From the NCBI GenBank assembly GCA_034401795.1, contig JAVVLW010001563.1, positions 1 through 64,000 of the forward strand: DNA of 64,000 bases. Reading direction: 5' to 3'. Position numbers and translations under genes: made by a program. The notes under the pieces were generated by a model. That model searched no databases and was not told where the DNA came from. It saw only the letters and a list, made by a program, of their open reading frames with translations. The stretch comes from Chaetoderma sp. LZ-2023a (Eukaryota; Mollusca; Caudofoveata; Chaetodermatida; Chaetodermatidae). This document shows positions 35,950 to 47,840 of this stretch, piece after piece (position 1 is the stretch's first letter; every line of letters starts with the position of its first letter).

Positions 35950-37595
35950 CAGCTACATCCAAGAAATCGAGATCAAGCTCGAAAGTACAAGACCTTCAGT
36001 GATGACTAGTGCCTATACGGCAGTGAAAGAGGATAATATTTCTGTAAATAGAGCGGCTAATCTCTTTCGCATTACATATCAGACACTAAGAGATAGAGTT
36101 ACAGGGAAAATATCAATTGACATAGTAAAAGCTGGAAGAGCCCCCTTGTTCAGTTTAGACAAGGAGCAGCAGCTAGGAAAACATGTTAAGTTACTCGCCA
36201 AAATTGGATATGGTTATAGCATACCAGAGGTCTTAAATTTAGCAACAGATTTTGCAATTAAACTCGACAAGCGACAAGTGGGATCCCACTTAAACAAGAG
36301 TTGGTTCTACAAATTAATTAGTAGATGGCCGGGACTTAAGGTGATATGGGCGCAGGCTCTTGAATTCAACCGTGCTAAGAGCGTAACACCACAGGTTATC
36401 AATGCCTACTTTGTAGCATTGAAGGAAATCCTCACAAAATATGACTTACTAGATCATCCACAGAATATCTATAATATTGACGAAAAGGGCATTACGATTG
36501 ATCATAAACCTCCCCATATTGTTAGTCAACGGAATCTTAAATTGCAAGCAGTCACATGTGGCAAGTCCAACACCATAGCTATCATTGGAAGTGGAAATGC
36601 CCTCGGGAATCACATCCCACCATATTTCATATTTCATCTGGAAAAAGGATGAATCCCGACTTAATGGATGGTGCTACAGCAGGTGCAGTAGGAGTTGTCA
36701 GCGAATCTGGCTGGTCAAATGCCAAAATATCTCAAGGAGCACTTCCTCAAGTTTGCCACTTGAGGCAATAGTGAGCATCCACTTCTAATTGTTTATGATG
36801 GTCACACTAGTCATGTCAGTGTTGAAATCATTGAATGGGCAAGACAACAGAACATCATTCTGTTTGTCTTACTACCACACAGCAGTCATCTGCTTCAACC
36901 TCTGGATATTGCATGTTTTGGGACATTCCAGCTAAAATATAATTTAGAGGTGCATTCATTTATGAGGAATCATGCAGGTCGTAAGATTACTCACTACGAT
37001 GTATGTAAAATCGCCTGCCATGTGTATGGACAAAGTCTCTGCCCAACAAATCATTTATCCATTCAATGAAGATGTTGTTGCAGCATATCTCATAGCTCCA
37101 TCCCAGCCAGCTGAGGAAATTGCTAATCAAATGAGCTGCGATGACTACCTAAGGAACTTGTTCAGAGAACTTTGGAAGCAGCAGAAGCAAGGAAAGAAAG
37201 AAGCGTGAGCAAGATTATCGGAGGAAAGGCCATTACTAAAGGAATTGTTCTGGATCAAATAAAGGAATACAATGAGAAGCAAAAAACCACAAAAAGAATG
37301 AAGACATTGAAGCCAAGGCTGGACCATCAGGACATTGCAATAAGGCCATTGGAAGAAAGGGCAAAAAGATACCAAAGCATGATGAAGAAGAAGATGAAGA
37401 TAGTGATAATGATGATGACAAATGCTGTGTATGCAGTCTCCACCACAACTTCGAGAAATCTCTGGATTAATTATTGTTAAATGGGCACAATGTGATGTTT
37501 GTAACCACTGGACACATCTAAGATTTTGCTCCAAAGTGAGAGTGGTCAGAAGACATGGCAGCTTCATTTGTCCATGTTGCCAAACAGAGAAATAA
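35950..37595 (+). pseudogene. Pogo/Tigger-like DD35D transposase
   Basis: N-terminal psq-type helix-turn-helix (AYTAVKEDNISVNRAANLFR, TYQTLRDRV), a second DNA-binding part (WFYKLISRWPGLKV), then a DDE_1 catalytic core. The first Asp is in YNIDEKGI, the second in LIVYDGHTSHVS (36797-36799), the third in SHLLQPLDIACF (36905-36907). There are 35 residues between the last two, as expected for pogo. The C-terminus has YPFNEDVV and a Cys/His cluster CCVC ... WAQCDVCNHWTHLRFC ... CPCC ending at TAA 37593-37595. Pogo transposases excise and insert at TA sites; relatives were domesticated as CENP-B and Jerky. Damage: frameshift in an A run near 36645, stop TGA near 36766, further shifts near 37045, 37200 and 37420. 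A strong TTTTTTTTCAG acceptor at 35943-35953 suggests that coding starts in an exon from 35954. TIRs were not found. Confidence 0.85.
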
Positions 37596-38099
37596 AACGA
37601 AGATATTCCTATAATTTGTACATAGTTAATTGAATTTGGAACAGTTTGTATGTTTATTTTTTCAAGTCTTGAAAAACATTAATTTGTCCCTTATGCTTAC
37701 TAAGTTTTAAAGAACCTTGTAGAGCCTCATTTCAACTCATCAATATCCATGAAATTAATATGACGTCACCACATGTTACAGAATCGGCATCCATTTTGTT
37801 TCCTCACTTCACAAAAATGTTTCAGCTTTATTTTTAGTGTTTACATTCAGACTTAAGGACTAGTTTAGCGATTAAAACGAGAAAAATTAGCAGTTCAGAC
37901 ATTCAACAAACCAGAACAGTGATATTTATGGAATTACAAGCATGTACCAGATGGCTTAAAATTTTAAATTTTGTTCTGAAATTTTTATTCGGAAGTATTA
38001 TTTTATGTTGTATTAAATTTGTGCACATATTTGTTCACTAGTTTTCTTTCACCATTGCATTGTTTGCTTATATTCACGAAATTCGGTACCCATAGTATA
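37596..38099. other. Spacer, no feature recognised
   Basis: AT-rich noncoding DNA between the pogo remnant and a 5'-truncated LINE; may contain the 3' end of the former. Confidence 0.4.
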
Positions 38100-40811
38100 C
38101 ACATGCTCAGAGATACCTGAACTGAAGACTGAGTGTGAAATAGTCTGGGTAAAGATCGATCTAATTGGCTGTAGAAGCCTATACATCTGCTCCTACTACA
38201 ACCCCAAAACATCAAATAAAGTCAGCCTAGACAACTTCGAAACATCAATAACTTGTGCATGTAAAGCAGAAAATGCCTTTATCCTAGCTGCAGGCGACTT
38301 CAACCTTCCTGACTGGGACTGGAAGCGCATGTGCCTAAAACCTAAACCCAGCTTCGCTGAACAACACCGTCAATTTAGTAGCATCCTTGACGACAATGAT
38401 CTGACTCAAATGGTAATGGAGCCCACTCGTGAGGGAAATATGCTAGATCTAGTCATCACAAATTGTCCATCCAGAATAAATACAGCAGCTGTTATACCAG
38501 GAATATCCGATCACGAAGCAGTCTATGTCGAAATTAATATCCAACCAATCATCAACAAACAAAAACAACGACAGATCCCGTTTTACAAAAAAGCAAAATG
38601 GGACTCAATCAAAGAAGACATCAGAAATATTGAGGAGAAAATTGCCCTAGAAGACCAGAGTGGAAAAGATGTCCACTGCCTGTGGACCACTTTTAAAAAA
38701 GGCCTAAGTGAATCAATTGCCAGACATATTCCACATAAAGCATCAAAACCAAAGAACAACTGCCCCTGGATAACAGTAAAACTTAAAATCACTCATGAAG
38801 CGCAGAGACCGCCTGTATAAGAAAAAGAAAGTCTGTTAATGCTAAGCATGAGTACCAATACAAACTGCTCAAGCATCAAGTGCAGAGTGACACCCGACTA
38901 GCTTACTGGTCCTACATTGAAGATATCATCACCAGAACAGAGCCAAACATTCCAACTGATCACCCCATCACCAAGAGGTTCTGGTCATTTATAAAACATC
39001 GTAAGTCAGAGAATGGAGGCATATCACCACTAAAACATCATGGGAAACTAGAGTCAGAAGCCTACAAGAAAGCCAACATCCTGAACCAGCAGTTCGAGTC
39101 TGCATTCAGCAGTACTTGCAACGTAATCAGAAATTAATTTCAGGAACAGTACTTTATGCCTGACCACCATTACTCTCCTGCCAACGATATAAACATCACA
39201 CAGGCAGGGGTAGAAAAACTGTTGTCGAAACTGAATGCTCACAAAGCCGCTGACCCTGACAACATCAATCCAAAAGTATTGATAGAACTGGCACCTGAAA
39301 CCGCACCAATCTTAACAATGATCTTCAGGAAGTCCCTATCTACATCAGTAATACCAACTGACTGGAAGAATGCAAACGTTGCCCCAGTCTTCAAGAAAGG
39401 ACAAAAGTATGATCCATCTAACTATCGTCCGATCTCACTTACTTGTATCTGCTGCAAGGTAATGGAACACATAATCACAAGCCATATCATGAAACATGCT
39501 GAAAAATATGACATCTTATATCACCTTCAGCACGGTTTCCACAGCAAGCGCCTCGAATTTGTTGACGATATCAGTAAGGAAATTGACAAAGGCAACCAAA
39601 TGGACATACTCATAATGGACTTCTCAAAAGCCTTCGATAAAGTTTGTCATAGTCTCCTAATACATAAACTCGGATATTACGGCATTATGGGAAAAACAAA
39701 TGCCTGTATTGAAGCCTTTCTATCCGACTGCCCTTGTTGATGGAGAAAGATCTACCCTGGCAAAAGTTCAATCTGGAGTACGACAGGGCTCAGTACTGGG
39801 ACCAACCCTCTTTCTTTTCTACATAAATGACATCCACCAAGGCATTACATCAAAGGTTAGACCTTTTGCTGATGATACCGTCATCTATCTTACAGTAAAA
39901 GTCGAAACAGACTGACAACCATTGCAGGAAGACCTGGACAAGCTAGCCGCTTGGGAGGAAAAGTGGAAGATGGAGTTTCACACCGCAAAATGCAACGTCC
40001 TATCCATCTCCAGAAAACAGACCACCATACGACATGAATACCAACTCCACGGCGTGATCCTAAAACCCATTACATCAGCAAAATACCTGGGGTTAACCAT
40101 CTCCAACAATCTAGACTGGAACCCACACATATCAATGATCTGCAACAAGGCAAATAAGACCATTGGCTTCCTCCGCAGAAACCTCAGAATATCACCTAAA
40201 CGGACCAAGGCCCAAGGGTACAAATCATTAGTACGACCGAGTCTTGAATACGAGAGTACTGTTTGGAACCCATATGAGCAAAGTGATATCAACCAAATTG
40301 AGAAAGTCCAACGACGAGCTGCCTGATTCGTAAACCATCAATATCGGAATACATCCAGCATAGGCGAAATGCTCAACACACTAGAATGGCAAAGTCTACA
40401 AGCTCGCCGCAAAGTCTCATCATGTTCTATAAAATTAACAACAACATAGTAGAAGTAAACATGGAAAACTACCTAGTGAAACCACTCCGTCACACAAGAC
40501 ACACTCACTGTATGGCATATCAAATCTCACATACCAGAACAGCCGTTGGCTGGAATGCCCTGCCAGAAGAGACGGTCACCAGCGTGTCACTAGATGCCTT
40601 CAAGGCCCTAGTGACCAGAAACTAGCGTGGAAGCTCTGTTTTTAATCTGCACCTGTACTTACATTTTGGCACCCTGTTTCTAAACTTGACGCATGCACAC
40701 ACCTGGAATAATCTTCTGCAAGTTGAAGGCGGCCAGTAATTGGAAGAGAAGAAGAAACATGGAAAATAAGGTGTGCTTATCTTGCTAATTAAAATTATTA
40801 TTATTATTATT
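38100..40811 (+). pseudogene. Third LINE (CR1/Jockey group), 5'-truncated, (ATT)n tail
   Basis: Begins inside the endonuclease: CEIVWVKIDL, SYYNPKTSN, AAGDFNLPDWDW, MLDLVITN, GISDHEAVYVE. The RT has NVAPVFKKG, NYRPISLTCICCKVMEHII, MDFSKAFDKV, VRQGSVLGPTLFLFYINDI and the catalytic FADDTVIYL. The C-terminus includes KYLGLTISNNLDWN, LVRPSLEYESTVWNPY, and GWNALPEETVTSVSLDAFK, with a stop at 40623. Frame changes or stops near 38820, 39135, 39740, 39914 and 40325 make it inactive. The 3' UTR ends in an (ATT)n tail at about 40793-40810. Fewer changes per kb than in the PHD LINE are apparent by eye, so it may be younger; no divergence was computed. Confidence 0.9.
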
Positions 40812-40954
40812 TGTTTTGGTGATTGGTTGCAAGTATGATAATGCCATGGTGGTGTGGGGTTTTCGGGAGGGCCTATCCAGTTATTTCTCATGACACAGTG
40901 GACCCAGAGGACAGGTTCCCAGAGGACAGGTTCCCTGGATTCAGAGGTGTGAGT

Positions 40955-42540
40955 GTTGGAACCTGTTCACCCCTCCCCACCCCCAAGTAACGATGATGCG
41001 TCAATGGAGGGATGGGTGGGTGGGCTGGAAGAAGGCACAGTATCAGGGCTTTGGAATCTAGATCAGTCACAAGAACATATAAATCTACTGGAATTACGAG
41101 CAGTAGTTCTGGGCCTGGAACATTTCTTAAAGAAAGTTCAGTGTAAGATCCTTCTAGTTCGATCAGACAACCCAACAGTATCAACAGTAATGACTTACAT
41201 AAACCACCAGGGCGGAACGAAGTCGCCCAGTCTCTGTATGATGACTTAGAAACTGCTTTCTTGGTGAAGGCAGTTCACATTCCGGAAAGGCTAAATCTGT
41301 TAGCAGACTCATTGAGCCGAAGAATGAGTGTTTTGTCCACGGAATGGCAACTAAATTAATGTATGGTGGATCATCTGCTCGACTACTGGGGGAACATATA
41401 TTTGTTCGCAATGAAGAAGAATGTGAAGATGACGACGTACGTCTCTCTTATTCCAGAACCAAGCGCTTTCGCAACAGATGCGCTAGCTATCAGTTGGAAA
41501 GGAATGTAAGCATACCCATACGGATCTGCTGGACCTTCTGGTTTGCAATCCGGTTCCTCTGCCTTTGATGGACAATATTATTTTCCAGGGCAAGTCCCTT
41601 CACCATCAATGTTCCAATTGGATGCGTGGATGTTGGCAAGGAATCTAAAATTAAGGAGGGCTTTTCTGAGCAAGCAGTCGTGTTTATGGCAAAAGCCAAC
41701 TGGGGGTCAACCTCCAGAGCATATAACTATAAAATCGATAGATTTGCAGAATGGTGCACAAACAGAGATGTTAATCCAATGGATGCATCTATTCAGGTAG
41801 TAGCCGATTTCCTCTGTCACCTGTATGATGCCTATAGCCTCAAACCTAACTCTATTGCTGGCTACAAGTCAGCTTTGATGTCTGTTATCCCTTGCTTGGC
41901 TGATAGGGGAATGGATGAAGTCTGTTCAGTTCTAGCTGATAAACCACTAAGTTCCATTTATATGAAAATTGGTGATGCCTAAAACCGTATTTTTAATTGC
42001 TGCGGCCTCTGCAAGACGGAGAAGTGAAATTCACGCTTTATCCGCCGAGGCAGACCGTTATGTGGTTACAGGCGAAGGCCTTATTCTTCTTCCTAGGATT
42101 AATTTCATGGCTAAAAACCAGTCTGAAATACCCAGGTCAACCTATTATTTTACCAGCTTTGACTAGGTATGATCCTAATTCAAAAGCATGGTGTCCAGTC
42201 CGCGCATTAAACAGGTACAAACAACGTACACAGGATGGCAGCCGGACCCATCCTCGTTATGGCTGTCTTATATTGAACCCCATGGCAGGGCATCAAAAGA
42301 CACTATATCTAGGTGGATTGTCGAATGTATTCAATTTTGCCACACATCCGCCACTGGTAAACAAGTTGACTTAGCAAAGGCTCAGTGTCCGTGGCATAGT
42401 GGCGTCCACCGCCCTGTTTAACGGTGTGCCGGTGGATGACATTATGTCGGTAGCTCAGTGACTCACATACCTCCGTGACACCACTAATTCTCTTGCCATA
42501 TCGATTTTCAAAAGATATCAGGTGTATATATTGTAGATAA
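40955..42540 (+). pseudogene. DIRS-type retrotransposon remnant: RNase H + tyrosine recombinase
   Basis: 40990-41350 encodes the RNase H portion typical of DIRS pol (DASMEGWVGGL, INLLELRAVVLGLEHFL, LVRSDNPTVSTVMTYINHQG, VKAVHIPERLNLLADSLSRR). A linker follows (YVSLIPEPSAFATDALAISW). From about 41640 comes a tyrosine recombinase: core-binding segment WGSTSRAYNYKIDRFAEWC, catalytic Arg in ASARRRSEIHAL, C-terminal DTISRWIVECI and the HxxR region. DIRS elements integrate by this recombinase instead of an integrase. The RT upstream is absent (5' truncated). Frameshifts occur near 41215, 41560, 41975 and 42160. At 42377-42395 the HSVRG motif appears as LSVRG because two bases seem to be missing from the His codon, shifting the frame. 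Inverted repeats follow at 43011-43377. Confidence 0.85.
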
Positions 42541-43010
42541 GTTACACTTGCTGTCCTCAGACAGCACATTTTAATTGTGAAAGAACCGCCTAATCGTGTA
42601 TCATTCTTCCTTCACTGAAGTGGACTGGATGGATACAGCTTACATGCATAAGGTCAGTACTGCCTTTTTTGTTCTTACATAATTTATTGTCACGATTTAT
42701 TACCCATTTTTAATGAAAAGATAATGGAACCTGTGTATTATGTGGTTCATTTACTGAGAGTATACGAAAATGAAGCCTTTCGTCTCGTGTCCTGTAGTAT
42801 TTAGCACCAGTACTTAGAGCGTATGGGATATTGAGGTCATAGCCTCTCCTTTCCCAAGGTTGTGTTATCCGATGTTCAAATCATTGCCTGATTGTGTGTG
42901 TCACACAATTTCTGATGCTAGTCCTTCATGCGCAAAAACGTGCAAGGGATGAGTTGGTCTTTTGACACCGCCTCCCGCCGAATTCACTGACGAATTCTGG
43001 CAATATCATA
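42541..43010. other. 3' noncoding region of the DIRS remnant
   Basis: No coding frame. The position between the recombinase and a set of inverted repeats suits the 3' region of a DIRS element. Confidence 0.4.
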
Positions 43011-43377
43011 GTGTTAGAGAGGTAAGTGTGTCTCTTGAAGTGAAATAAACGAAATCACAGATTTCTTTTTTCACGAGAGAGTAGTTATACTTACCTCCCT
43101 AACACAGACCCGGCTCTCTGCCCCACAGAGGCTCGCTTGTAAGTTGTATGTGTCCAGCTGAGGCAGTTTCAGTCTGCGCATGCGCGAGGTGGGGGGGGGG
43201 GGGTTGGTCGGCATTCGGCAGACTGTCCCCTGTCTACCTGCCCAATAGGGGCACTTTTCTTTTTAAATTTAGGGTTATTGTGTGAAGGTCAATATTTAGG
43301 AAATACCATTGAGTGTTAGGGAGGTAAGTATAACTACTCTCTTGTGAAAAAGGAAGTCCGTGATTTTGTTTATTTTA
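43011..43377. repeat. Inverted repeats probably from the DIRS 3' end
   Basis: GTGTTAG(A/G)GAGGTAAGT occurs three times: direct at 43011, inverted ending at 43105 and direct at 43313. 43041-43105 is the reverse complement of 43313-43377 over about 65 bases with few mismatches, enclosing 207 bases that include a G run near 43191-43203. 43011-43105 also folds as an imperfect hairpin. DIRS elements have inverted terminal repeats and an internal complementary region, which this resembles; an unrelated MITE insertion is the alternative. Confidence 0.65.
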
Positions 43378-43917
43378 CCACATCTCCGCTTCAGCGTTGT
43401 AGGCATTTTCCTGTGACGGAGGCCCACGCGAGGCACTTTCCTCTCGCAACCAAAAATTATTCGGCCGGCCTGAGGCAACTATAGTTTATGTTAAACCAGC
43501 TAAAATAGGTGTGCTAGGACTTTCCTTCAAAGGGATACCTTACAGAATATACAGCTCAGAGATCCGTGAGTTACCTCTGGCGAGATACAGAATAGACAAC
43601 ACCATTCCTTTTTTACATAGTTTTTTTACCTCAGCAGCAAACGAGTACAATTGTTTGACAGCCTTTATATATTTTTATTATGTCTCGCATCTAAATTAGC
43701 GATCGGTAACACTAACAGCTGGGATGAAATGGTGCAGTTCAACTTCTGCGGCAATGGTCGCAAGGCCCCACTGGAACGAGGTCAGTCTTTGTGGACACTG
43801 CGGTTATCCTCCAATATCCCCGAGGCCGGCTAACCAGCATCATTGGGCTGACGTACTGTACGAATACAGTACCGATGAACAAGATGATTATATGGAGCAG
43901 CGTGTACCCCTGTAGTC
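43378..43917. other. Spacer, no feature recognised
   Basis: Moderate-GC sequence followed by AT-rich DNA; two short overlapping frames without homology. Confidence 0.4.
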
Positions 43918-44492
43918 TACATTATGTATGTGATGGCGTGGATGGGCGGGTGGCAGTGTTTTCCAGATGATAACTGTTACTGTTTATCGGTACGTACACT
44001 TCATGGGATGGTTGGACTAGGTCTGGGGAAGAAACTTATTGAAATTGATGCTGATCCGAAATCCAAGATTGCGGCCATCCTGAAAATTGGTTTCCGGATG
44101 ATAACTAGGTTGTCGCTCATTGGATTGCTTTGAAACGGCATAGGGTTGTTGGAGTAGTTCTGGTGAAGAAACTTATCAAAATGGAGAACGATCCGAAATC
44201 TAAGACAGCCGCCAGCCACACTATCTATTGAATTTCTTTGAAACTGCTTAGAATGACTGGACTAGGTCTGAGGAATAAAGTTATACAAATCTACGATGAT
44301 CCTAAATCCAGTATGGCCATCTTGAAAATTAGTTTCCGAACGACAACTCCCTTTCCGTGTAGCAGATCACTTTGAAACTTCATAGGATGACAGATCTAGG
44401 TCTGAGGAAGAAATTACTATTTTCTGATGACTCTCATTAAGTTGGTTTGTCATAATGGCGGGTTATTATGCACCGTTTGCGGAGCTCTTGTT
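43918..44492 (+). repeat. Tandem-repeat family B, copy 1
   Basis: Starts ATTATGTATGTGATGGCG, has about four units of roughly 115-130 bp (GATGATAACT, TTTGAAACT(T/G)CATAG, GA(T/C)TGGACTAGGTCTGAGGAA, GATCCGAAATCCAAGAT) and ends GGTTATTATGCACCG then GCGGAGCTCTTGTT. The same order and ends occur at 55312-56174. Confidence 0.75.
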
Positions 44493-44555
44493 AACAGTTT
44501 TATTTTAAGCAGATTTATAGAAAGAAGATATATGTAATACATTACATACAACTAA

Positions 44556-45270
44556 TCTTTTTTCAACTTTTGTTCATTATACGTGTAGCTCATATTTCTA
44601 GATCTTACATATAATATTCCACTTTATCTTTCTGTAACTCTATCTTTCATGGTTACATCTACAACCAAGTTCGAACCGGTGACCTGCTCAGCGCTCATGT
44701 CGTGCTTTGTTATGTCCTGGGTTCAACTACCAGCAGAATGACACCATTATGATGTACCACTCGCTCCACCTACCATCTAATGTTCATTGCCTGTCTCTAT
44801 AATTCATGCTTTAAAATGCATGAAGCTGCTATTGTACAAGGTAGTAAAAGTAATCTGCTATCGCTCTGTCAAGATCCTTCCACACTGTATCTCTACGATA
44901 GGTATGCATGTTTAAGAATACCAATCATATTCAATCATGGGACACGCACATACGCACACAGTTTTATTTTGTTTTGTGTTTTGTTTCCTGTTTTGTTCTT
45001 TTTATCAATTTTATTTTAAGATGAGGATTTCTAGCCATGATACACCGAACAGAGACGAGATAATTTAAACTAATCTTTTTTAACTTTTGGTCATTGTACA
45101 TGTAGCTTATATTACTAGATCATACATATAATATTACACTTTATCTTTCTGTAACTATCTTTTATGGTTACATCTACAACAAAGTTCTGACCGGTGACCT
45201 GCTCAGTCCTCATCATGATTGAGTCCGGTCCTGGGTTCAACTCCCATCATATTCATTGGCATCCTGGGCA
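44556..45270 (+). repeat. ~514-bp direct duplication with tRNA-like B box (SINE candidate)
   Basis: 44559-44790 and 45074-45270 match strongly (CTTTATCTTTCTGTAACT, GGTTACATCTACAAC, CCGGTGACCTGCTCAG). Each copy has GGGTTCAACT(C/A)CC at 44719 and 45233, a match to the RNA polymerase III B box, preceded by GCTCAG, a partial A box. A degenerate tRNA-derived SINE is the likely source, but the A-B spacing is short and no cloverleaf folds convincingly. Confidence 0.45.
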
Positions 45271-46326
45271 ACATGTATGTAGTGTATCAGAAATAGGCTT
45301 GCATGATTATGCACTTTTCATAATCGCAGATAAATAATCACAATTATTAGATTAATTATACATGTACTTGTGGGTGTGTGTTGGGGAGGCATACACCTTT
45401 TAAAACCGCTAGTATTGACAATATCTGAAAAGAATGACAAAATTTACTCTAAAGGGGACCTGCTGAAGTAGCGATAAAAGAAAGAAAATTAGTATCGCTG
45501 ATCAGACTACGCTAAACATTACGCCTTTTGTAAAAGCGGTTGGATGCAAAATAAATCAGAATATACATGGAGAACATTTAAATTTTATATATTCCTTATG
45601 CTTCCATAGATCCACAGTTGTGAGAAATGCCAAACAATTGGACCACTAAATCCTGTGGCGGACTTGCATCCTTAATTTCAATAAGCTCACTTATTTTTGT
45701 AGCAGATCAGTCTAATAGCCTGTATCCTATATAAATTTATAGTATGTATCAAAACATATAACTGTTATTAAGACATGGTAAAATATTGTACTAGATCCAG
45801 CAAATTCAACACATTAAGACCATGTCTAGCAGTCCTTGGTAATTGGCAATGTCACAATTGACCATTTTTTCTTTGGCATAAGCTCCTCTCATGAGGTACT
45901 CATCTCTATAGTTATTTTGTGTTCTGTTAACCTTAGTAAATGTGTAACCTAATACTGTTTCACCCATCATGCCCATTCTGTAGCCAATGTGTTCGTTTAC
46001 ATACCATCCATTGCCATCGTCCTATTGCACGGTCACGCCCTCACGCCCTACCCCCATATCGAGTACCGTGCTTGCAGGATATGATATTTATGCTAAGTTA
46101 ACGAAACGTCCTAAATATAAATGAACTGTGTGTCACAGCCAATCAAATTTCTCGATAAGAAATAAATGATGACCTGATTGGCTACCCTCCAGCCCACCAG
46201 CGTAATGTTACTTCACATAGCAAGAGATCAAAGATCTGCAACTACAGCCACAAACAGCGGAGCGATCTGAGTGGTCATATGTTAGTATGATGATCCATTG
46301 CTGCCATTACCCATTACTATTCTAAA

Positions 46327-46361
<35 letters not shown>

Positions 46362-46612
46362 TAGTTTTGATCAGTTGTGGTGACTTTTCAAGATCAGTCT
46401 TTGTACATTATATACTTTGAACTACTGCGTTCTTCCTTTTAATACAAAAGCAAGAGTGACTTCGACCACATATTAAGGTATAAACCAGACATTCATATCT
46501 TATATGATGATTTTATAAAAAGGTTTAAATATGAATTAAACATCATGAATAGTTTCAATATAATTTGTCAAAACTAATTGAATGTAGCTTCATGTATTTA
46601 TTTTTCAAAAAG
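45271..46612. other. Spacer; (ATT)n microsatellite
   Basis: No exon recognised. (TTA)n at about 46328-46361. The T-rich tract before 46613 provides the splice acceptor of the next gene. Confidence 0.45.
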
Positions 46613-47840
46613 GTTACTGGACCATGGGAGATGTTGGGAGTGGACCTAATAGGGCCACTCACATGCACTCTAGATAATAATCGCTACATTTTCACCTCAA
46701 CGGATTATTACACTAAATGGGTTTAAGCATTTCCTTTAAAGGACAAATCTGCCTTATCTACCGGCACGGTGCATCTAACTGTATGATGACTGACCAGGGT
46801 AGAGAGTTTGTCAACCAGGTATTGTTGTGTCTATTTTCTGGAATGTTTTCTTACTAGATATAAAAAGTGTTATGGATGCGACTGACTAAGGCCAACGGGT
46901 GCCTTTCTCATCTATTGTTTTACAAAGAATTGTCACTTCTTAAAATTAGACACATGAAAGGGATGCTAATCTCCTCTCAAACGTATTGCACCAATAGATT
47001 ATGGTATATAGATAGCATATCATTCATACCCTGTCACATTCCCGTATCTGTATTACATTTATCTGCTTTGTAATATCACATAAATGTTCAACAGTGATCG
47101 CCGCCATTTTCTCTCCAAAAGATAGTGTGTGTGATATCATTCTTTATGTAATACGCATCTTGTTGAACATTTTGGAATTAATTTGGCTGGAAGGTGTTGC
47201 TGCATAAGGGCATGATAAAAAGCTCAACGTTACCTGCATAGTTTATGAGTGGCAGATTAGATCACCTGTATAGTTATCAAGAGATGAGGTTAGTTAATCC
47301 TCTAAATTATAGTTGTCATAACATCAACTCCAAAATTTATAATCTTTTTAACTGAAACATTTGGTTTCTTTTTCTCATATACATATAGGAAATGTTAAAG
47401 TTAGGAATTTTCTAATTTTCTTGTTTTGTACTTTATTTGTATCACCGAAGAGATATTACAAATTTGGCATTAGTTTAAGTTGCCGAATAGGCAGAGTGCA
47501 TAGAATTCTTTCCTTACCTCCTTAGTGCATGGCTTTTGATATGATATTGAGCAATCATTTAAGCTTGATTAATACTTGGATCTCCTCTGATTTAAATTTG
47601 GTTGTCATCATGCAACAATGAGAAAGTATGGGTATTTGGTAAATTAAATTGTTTTTTGTCTAGATTAATGATCAGTTATGTGCCAAATTGGAAATTCAGC
47701 ACAAAGTTACTGCAGCATATCATCCGCAGACTAATGGATTGGATGAGAGAACTAATCAAACCATCAAAAGGCAGGTTCTATCTTTGTATTATCATGACGA
47801 AGTGTTGCCTAGACAGGACTATATCCAACTTGTTTTCTAA
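46613..47840 (+). pseudogene. Gypsy/Ginger-type integrase core in two exons, decayed
   Basis: Exon 46613-46818 begins after TTTTTCAAAAAG and encodes VTGPWEMLGVDLIGPL ... STDYYTKWV and, after a TAA at 46724-46726 and a frameshift, MMTDQGREFVNQ before the donor GTATTG. Exon 47664-47840 begins after TTTTTGTCTAG and encodes INDQLCAKLEIQHKVTAAYH then PQTNGLDERTNQTIKR. The triad is D (46643-46645), D (46792-46794), E (47745-47747) with exactly 35 residues between the last two once the 845-bp intron is removed, which supports the splice. The closest families I recognise are gypsy-derived host integrases (KRBA2/GIN-like) and Ginger DNA transposons. Integrases catalyse strand transfer in the nucleus. 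The TAA at 47838-47840 precedes LGTIKHASIF, the usual continuation. Upstream zinc finger and downstream exons are not seen nearby. Confidence 0.8.
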
